DNA from: Osedax fenrisi
Taxonomy: Eukaryota; Annelida; Polychaeta; Sabellida; Siboglinidae
Reading direction: 5' to 3'
Assembly: GCA_964019155.1 (NCBI GenBank)
Contig: OZ025241.1
Span: 25,934,059-25,998,058 of the forward strand
DNA length: 64,000 nucleotides
A model generated the notes under the pieces. It saw only the letters and a list, made by a program, of their open reading frames with translations, was not told the origin of the DNA and did not search any database. Each line of letters opens with the position of its first letter. The first letter of the stretch is position 1. Made by a program: the position numbers and the translations under genes. This document shows positions 58,567-64,000 of this stretch, in pieces.

Positions 58567-58850
58567 TATGGGCTATATATAGTCTATAGACTTGTATACA
58601 AGTGGATATGTTTGTATGACTCATATGTCTCGACTATTTACTGAGAAAGTTACTGGGTGGCAATACACATCTTGGTATCACTGTTATACAATGTAAATGA
58701 TACACCGATCTCGTGTTACTGATGGTGAATATTCCTGTTGATGATACAGTTATTACCGTTGGTAACTTAAAGAAACATATATACTGCTACATCAAATAGA
58801 AGAAATGTCCAAGGAAATCGGTTTTCAAATCAACCCAGATTATACGGAAT
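58567..58850. other. spacer, no gene seen
   Basis: No recognisable structure. Confidence 0.45.
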
Positions 58851-58853
58851 GTA

Positions 58854-59207
58854 CAGTCAACTCCCGATAAGTCGGACTCGCAAGGGACCGGGAAAATTGT
58901 CCGACTTAGCGAGATGTCTGACTTATACTAGATTCATAAGATTATGCGATGCGCAGCATGAGTTAAAGGGTTACCAAAATGTAGAATTATGCCAAAATCA
59001 ATAACATGAAATGTGGTATTCAATAATATTATTTACTAAAATTATAATATACATTATTCAAATTAAACATTTCTGACATTTTTGAAAAATTCTTACTTAT
59101 CCAGTATAAAAATTATAAAATTGATATAATATTTGTCCGACTTATAGAAAAGTCCGATTTATCCGTAGTCCGACTTACTCGTAGTCCGACTTACCGAGAG
59201 TTTACTG
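58854..59207. mobile_element. 354 bp pogo/Tigger-like MITE, intact ends
   Basis: Begins CAGTCAACTCCCGATAAGTC + GGAC and ends GTCCGACTTACCGAGAGTTT + ACTG, flanked by TA on both sides (58852-58853, 59208-59209). CAGT-start TIRs, a TA duplication and the TCGA/TAAGTCGGAC motif fit the pogo branch of Tc1/mariner. Several internal GTCCGACTTA boxes lie close to the ends. Non-coding. A damaged second copy is at 3.8-4.2 kb. Confidence 0.85.
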
Positions 59208-59209
59208 TA

Positions 59210-59960
59210 CTTGAATCGCGATAATTCCACGGGTAAAAAGCTTAAACGCTGATGCCATAAAACAAATTGAAACCTTTACATAGTCTAGGTATCTAATTAG
59301 GATCAACTAAACATTACGTCGATTTTATAATAGCGGCTTCTAATCGACTTCTAATCGACATTTTAGTTATACGTAGCCAGTAAATTCCAATATATGCATT
59401 TATATTCATACATGTTTATACATTTTTTAATTAAGTCTTTTGTTAATTTTTAATCGAATTGTATACATGACGTTACTAATTTATTATTAAATTTTATCAT
59501 GACTAATCGTGACGTATACTATGGGCGTATCGTATAATATGGGCGTGTCGTATAATATAGGCGTGTCGTATACTATGGAAGTGTGTTGTTATAAGTCTAA
59601 TATATGTAATTGCACGACGTGTAATTGCAATGCACGTGTATAGCATACATATATGTCGGTATATACATATGTCGGTATACGTCATCACTTAATTATCCCT
59701 AGTTACTGTCCCAATAAATTTAAGTAAATCCAATTAACACATTGCGTATATATTGCGTATATACAACGGGAGACATCCAGTCCAAATCTCCTTGCTACAA
59801 AAAGCATACATTAAGTTTCTGATTGGTAGGAAAACATTCCTCCGAAATAAAAATAACAATATCGTTTACATTGAATATATCTGAACATATCGGATGTGAC
59901 TCATAGTATTTTAAATTCTATCGTACGTAATTCGATTATCGAAATCAGTCAAGGACGGCA
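59210..59960. other. spacer with GGGCGTGTCGTATA repeats
   Basis: ATGGGCGTATCGTATAAT, ATGGGCGTGTCGTATAAT and ATAGGCGTGTCGTATACT lie head to tail at 59520-59577 (18-19 bp unit, about three copies). No gene seen; the minus-strand frame at 59503-59688 runs through this repeat. Confidence 0.5.
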
Positions 59961-59964
59961 ATTA

Positions 59965-60215
59965 TTTACTACGCGCCCATTAGCTCTCGAGAGCGCCCGC
60001 CCGCCCGCCTCCCCGCCGACTCCGTTTCTGTGAACGCCCGCCCGGAATACGCCACCGCGTCGCTATTCCCGGCGTCTAGTTCTGTGAACGTATTTAACGA
60101 ACCACCACCGTCATCTCGTCATCTGTAATACCTCATCCTACTCCTCCGACTCCTCAGCCTCCTACACTCGCATCTATCCGACTCACCTCTCAGTATATCC
60201 ACAGCTATCGTTCAC
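59965..60215. promoter_or_regulatory. CpG-rich block, possible promoter
   Basis: The only long GC- and CpG-rich stretch in the window: CGAGAGCGCCCGCCCGCCCG (59989), ACGCCCGCCCGGAATACGCC, ACCGCGTCGCTATTCCCGGC. The phrase GTTTCTGTGAACG / GTTCTGTGAACG recurs 63 bp apart. GCCCGCCC elements resemble Sp/KLF-type GC boxes. It is followed by a C/T-rich stretch (60130-60420) like a 5' UTR. No TATA box or initiator can be assigned with confidence. Promoter function is inferred from composition only; a decayed GC-rich repeat is the alternative. Confidence 0.35.
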
Positions 60216-60451
60216 TCCAAACCCCTTGAATATAACTATCTATCACGTAATTAATCGTTACGTCATACTACCCAATCCTTCCAGAATCCTCTCATATTCC
60301 ACATTAACGTATTACATATTACACCCCATCCTTATTCTCCTATTCACCCTTTTCCAAATATCCTCATCCTCCTCACCAACATCCATACCTTCCTCCTCCC
60401 CCCCTCCTCCCCCTCCTCTCCCTTCAATACCTCCCCTACCACGTCGGCTCC

Positions 60452-60535
60452 ATGGATCTATTGAGCTCTTGCCTGGCGCTCAGAAGCTTCACCACCAGAA
60501 GACCAAGGTTACCTCGCGCTGCATACCTCACGTGA
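60452..60535 (+). other. possible short first-exon reading frame
   Basis: About 480 bp downstream of the CpG-rich block, ATG at 60452 opens a 27-codon frame, MDLLSSCLALRSFTTRRPR and on, to a stop at about 60533. A splice-donor-like AAG/GTTACC lies at 60507-60512. The leader is pyrimidine-rich (CCTCCTCC repeats). A different frame (60226-60573) also crosses the region. I do not recognise the peptide and see no continuation exon, so this is a weak candidate only. Confidence 0.15.
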
Positions 60536-60589
60536 CATTACTGACTAGCTCTCACCCTCGTTTATATCACTAATACCACTATCACCGCT

Positions 60590-60835
60590 AAAACCTATAA
60601 CCTACCACCGCTACCACTACGCTACCACAACCTCTAACCTACCACCGCTACCACTACGCTACCACAACCTCTAACCTACCACCGCTACCACTACGCTACC
60701 ACAACTATAGTTGTAGTATACCATTACCGCTACCACCAATACTACGCTACCACCACTACTACCATCACTACCACAACCACTACCAGTACCGCTACCACAA
60801 CCACTACCATTACCGCTACCAGTAGCACGCTAGCA
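60590..60835. repeat. 37 bp minisatellite (CTACCACCGCTACCACTACG)
   Basis: Three near-identical 37 bp units (60590-60706), ending in CTACCACAACCTCTAAC, then a degenerate CTACCA/CCACTA repeat to 60835. Strongly strand-asymmetric (C and A on the plus strand). Confidence 0.9.
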
Positions 60836-61790
60836 CCGGCCATTACTCATGTCCCCCTCCACGACCACGACCTCCTCGTGTATCACCACCACCGCGTCAC
60901 ACATGACATTCACACACATACCCACATGGGCTCGTATGGTATGCGCTTGTTTGCGATGATTCACTAACATCGCCTATCTAGTGGACGTAGCAGCGCGTAG
61001 GGCCTAAATGGTGTATTCTCTATTCCTATTTATGTTATATCTTATATAGATCAAATGGTGAAATTTAATACGTATATATATATATATCACATGCTATATC
61101 GGCTAATTCATATATAGATAAATAATCACTTAATCAATGTTATTAATAATATACACACTTTACGCGCAGCCTATATGCAACATAGCAACACGATACATAT
61201 ATTATCAAGGACACTAGAAGCCCGTATCTAGTTCAGCACTAGGTGGCAACACTAGTACTGGTGGTCATTGAGATGGTCATTAAGATAGTGTGTTGGCTTT
61301 AGTACACCACTACTGCTGCTGGTGCTGCGGACACATTGGTTTTAGTGGCCACCTGCTAGTTATCACACCTTTGTTTATATTGTCTACCTATATATATACT
61401 ATAAGTGATTTACTATTATAGTGTTCGTTATTGTAATGCCTTATAATCTATGCAAATCAATAGGTTTATATCTATGTAAACGCATGCCAATAGACAGGCA
61501 ATACAACCTACGCATACACGTATGTCTATACCCGGGTCTATACTAATATGTGTACTATATTGTGTCTACTTATATGTACAGTGTATTCTGTACAGTGTAC
61601 ACTCCGGCACTAAACACACACCTAACACAATCACACACATATGTGTGTATACATTCGTGTACAACTACATATATATGCTATATAATCTAAGATTGATATC
61701 CAAGAATAATATCGTGTATAACAAGTAACTATATTATACCCTGATTACGTTATATTATGAATTGTTATTAATTAGAGCGTATACCACGTA
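60836..61790. other. mixed spacer, less AT-rich
   Basis: Includes GCACTAGGTGGCAA (61236-61249), which fits a CTCF-like core at 12 of 14 positions, and TGGCCACCTGCTAG (61347). GTGTATTCTGTACAGTGTAC palindromes occur near 61580. No gene seen. Confidence 0.4.
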
Positions 61791-61793
<3 letters not shown>

Positions 61794-61875
<82 letters not shown>

Positions 61876-61886
61876 GTATATATATA
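61794..61886. repeat. (TA)n microsatellite with TACGTA interruptions
   Basis: About 90 bp of TA with two CG interruptions. Confidence 0.95.
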
Positions 61887-61989
61887 TATTACATAATACG
61901 TGACACAAGTTAACATTGTATACTAAATACTAGATGCACTACGAGTATATATGTAGCGCAGTATTGTTTATGTAACCCATTGTTATCTG

Positions 61990-62180
61990 TTGTAACATAA
62001 TACCCACACACGCACACACACACACACGCACACACATAGGAATACACACATACACTCATACACACACCATCGATATAAAGAGAGTTTTCTTTCTTTATAT
62101 CGACGACACACACATTCACACACACGCACACACACAACACAGACGCACATAAATACACACACACATGCGCAAACCTATAG
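61990..62180. repeat. CA-rich microsatellite containing a hairpin
   Basis: ACACACGCACACACAC-type repeats surround an imperfect inverted repeat CATCGATATAAAGAGAG / CTTTCTTTATATCGACG (62068-62105), the second copy of the hairpin at 29800-29832. The minus-strand frame through here (61910-62278) is a GT-repeat translation. Confidence 0.8.
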
Positions 62181-62675
62181 GCACGTTTATTAATGGCCTG
62201 TATACCTATAGGTATATATATATATACACGCAAACGCACAGTACGCCGCACACACGCGTCAACCACATCGTCGAACACATTCTCAACGACATCACCGTCC
62301 TTATACAGCCAAGTGTATTTATATATATATATATATATATATAATTCTTATATTATATAAATCGTATACTATATAGGCGATAAGCTCGCATTGCTAATAG
62401 TTTATAGTTATTTATTTATTGATGTACGTCGCTGTGCTGTACTAATTCCAGTGTGTGTGTGTGTGTGTACTAATGTGTGCCTAGCTCTTACGGGGTGGTC
62501 AGTCTTATTACAAGACACTGCTACTTACCACACACACATCCATGCCACATAACAATACAACAGTTGTCCTTGTGTTGTGTTCATAATAACATCTAACATA
62601 TATTAATAATATATATATAAGTATATATATATAGGTATGTAAATTAATATTTACAAATACATAGTAAATCTACTA
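62181..62675. other. spacer with microsatellites
   Basis: TA tract 62318-62342 and a (GT)n run 62452-62468. No gene seen. Confidence 0.5.
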
Positions 62676-62679
62676 TAGT

Positions 62680-62727
62680 TAATGCAGAATGAATTATGCA
62701 CACGTATGCATAATTCATTCTGCATTA
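62680..62727. repeat. perfect 21 bp inverted repeat, 6 nt loop
   Basis: TAATGCAGAATGAATTATGC + A (62680-62700) is mirrored exactly at 62707-62727 around CACGTA. Confidence 0.9.
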
Positions 62728-62919
62728 GCGTACACTCACTACATACAACATAGTGTAGATGTATGTATTACGACGACAGTGGCTGTATGTCCGTCTCTCC
62801 ATCTCACTCTTTTTATTTGTATACCTCTCCAGTTGAACCGTGGCCTACTTTGCTCTATTTATAGATCAAGTAAATAATCATGACGTTGTTGTTTGAGGTT
62901 TAATGTTACCGCCTTCTAG

Positions 62920-63178
62920 GAGAATCATCATCATCATCATCATCATCAGCATTATAATCAGTATCTTCATAGTCATCTTCATTATCATCATCATCACCAC
63001 AATCATCATAATTATTATCATCATCATCATAACCATCAACACCATCACCACCATCATCATCATCATAATCACCATCATTATTATCATCACCATTAATACC
63101 ATAACCAGCACCACCATCATCATCATCATTACCATCATCATCACCATCATCATCACCATCATCATCATCACCATAAAC
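62920..63178. repeat. (CAT)n / (ATC)n microsatellite, ~260 bp
   Basis: Interrupted ATC/ACC/ATT triplets in one phase. The phase gives long open frames on both strands (poly-I/T and poly-M/V); these are artefacts. Confidence 0.95.
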
Positions 63179-63540
63179 ATACTAAAAGTACCTATCCTAT
63201 TCGAATTACTAGTTAATTCATATGTAAACGAATACATTGTATTTCATCAATAACACATATTAATATAATATGTCATCATATTCATTGTATATATACACGT
63301 ATACGTGTATGATATATCATCAATAATATATGATTTAAATTGTACATGTTGTTCAATACTGATTTTTATCAAAAATATTGTTTATAATTAATTATATTAT
63401 TTACCTACTGTTCATTAAAAACATCGGCTAACTGAATTATTAACTTAATTACAACAACTAATTAACCATGCCGTACACGTGTATTAATCTCACGTTACCA
63501 TGGTAACCATTAACCACGTGACTACACTATATGTAGAATA
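63179..63540. other. spacer, no gene seen
   Basis: Contains TATACACGTATACGTGTATG (63293), and GTTACCATGGTAACC (63494), a perfect 15 bp palindrome of the kind bound by RFX/X-box factors, followed by CCACGTGAC. Function is unknown. Confidence 0.4.
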
Positions 63541-63542
63541 CA

Positions 63543-63607
63543 TTACATGTAGATTACAATACATGTAGATTACAATACACGTAGATTACAATACATGTAG
63601 ATTACAC
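63543..63607. repeat. 16 bp tandem repeat ACATGTAGATTACAAT x4
   Basis: Four head-to-tail units, one with ACACGTAG, ending in ACATGTAGATTACACA. Confidence 0.9.
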
Positions 63608-63754
63608 ATAGGTGATACGCTGAAATACACGATGATCTGTAGTATATATACTGTCATATACGTATGTGTGCAGACGTCAACAGCAGCGTGTAATGGTATA
63701 CTATAGTATATGCAATATTTATGTAATTATAAATTACATCTTTTTTCACTCTAT

Positions 63755-63756
63755 AC

Positions 63757-63832
<76 letters not shown>
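63755..63832. repeat. (TA)n microsatellite
   Basis: About 75 bp of TA with CAT interruptions at each end; nothing recognised from here to the window end. Confidence 0.95.
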
Positions 63833-64000
63833 TAATATATCGATGGCGACACATATCACACGTGAAACATGATACGCTACCTACATTGGTTATATATTGT
63901 ATAACCTAGATAGCATATAGGCCTATAACCTATAGTCTTGTTACGCATACATAATAGGCGTATTGCCATGTACGTCATACAAGCTATACACGTGTATACG

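Noticed and set aside
61910..62278. 122-codon Cys/Val-rich frame on the minus strand
   Set aside because: Comes from a GT/CA microsatellite; no stable cysteine pattern or domain.
62920..63178. CRISPR-like or satellite array
   Set aside because: Pure trinucleotide microsatellite; no spacer/repeat alternation. No CRISPR array is seen anywhere in the window.
62878..63253. Overlapping 116-119 codon frames on both strands
   Set aside because: Translation of the (CAT)n microsatellite; composition is almost only I/T or M/V.

Overview
The window is very AT-rich eukaryotic DNA (roughly three quarters A+T by eye), most likely from an invertebrate animal; I cannot name the species. The evidence is the repeat content: several Jockey-superfamily (CR1/L2-like) and RTE-like non-LTR retrotransposons, a tRNA-headed SINE family, hAT, pogo-like and other terminal-inverted-repeat elements, and dozens of long (TA)n microsatellites. 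There are no operons and no bacterial signals. I find no convincing multi-exon host gene, so this looks like a repeat-filled intergenic or intronic region.

Layout. 0-4.3 kb: the end of a hAT-type MITE, two LINE fragments and a pogo-like MITE. 4.3-9 kb: LINE A, nearly full length, with an intact PHD-finger ORF1 and a broken ORF2. 9-11.3 kb: AT-rich filler with three sharp palindromes and a reversed SINE. 11.4-15.7 kb: LINE B, close to intact, with one frameshift in each ORF. 15.7-21.9 kb: a low-copy ~125 bp repeat, a SINE carrying a nested LINE tail, a 43 bp minisatellite and a reversed LINE fragment. 21.9-24.3 kb: a decayed hAT transposon with recognisable transposase blocks. 25.0-28.1 kb: LINE C, 5'-truncated, flanked by a likely target-site duplication. 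28.3-35.2 kb: a small hAT-like MITE, LINE E, a SINE, and LINE D split by a 2.15 kb foldback element carrying tRNA-like sequences in both arms. 37.9-40.9 kb: an old RTE-like LINE on the minus strand. 42-46 kb: a tRNA-Thr-like SINE, a minus-strand LINE fragment, a 0.2 kb tandem duplication and a SINE. 46.6-59.2 kb: four TIR elements, two of them with perfect 8 bp target duplications. 59.9-60.8 kb: the only strongly GC/CpG-rich stretch, a possible promoter region. 60.8-64 kb: CA, CAT and TA microsatellites with further hairpins.

How the parts relate. The autonomous LINEs (A, B, C) encode endonuclease plus reverse transcriptase, the machinery that copies LINEs and usually SINEs. LINEs A and C end in short trinucleotide repeats (cat, act). 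The hAT element is the only DNA transposon here with transposase traces; the nonautonomous TIR elements must rely on transposases encoded elsewhere. The strongest candidates for undescribed structures are the foldback element with paired tRNA-like arms, the hAT-type MITE family with GAGCCGAG-rich arrays, the MITE with repeated GGTCGGTAAT boxes, and a hairpin found at two loci inside CA microsatellites. All calls come from reading the sequence; no searches were run.
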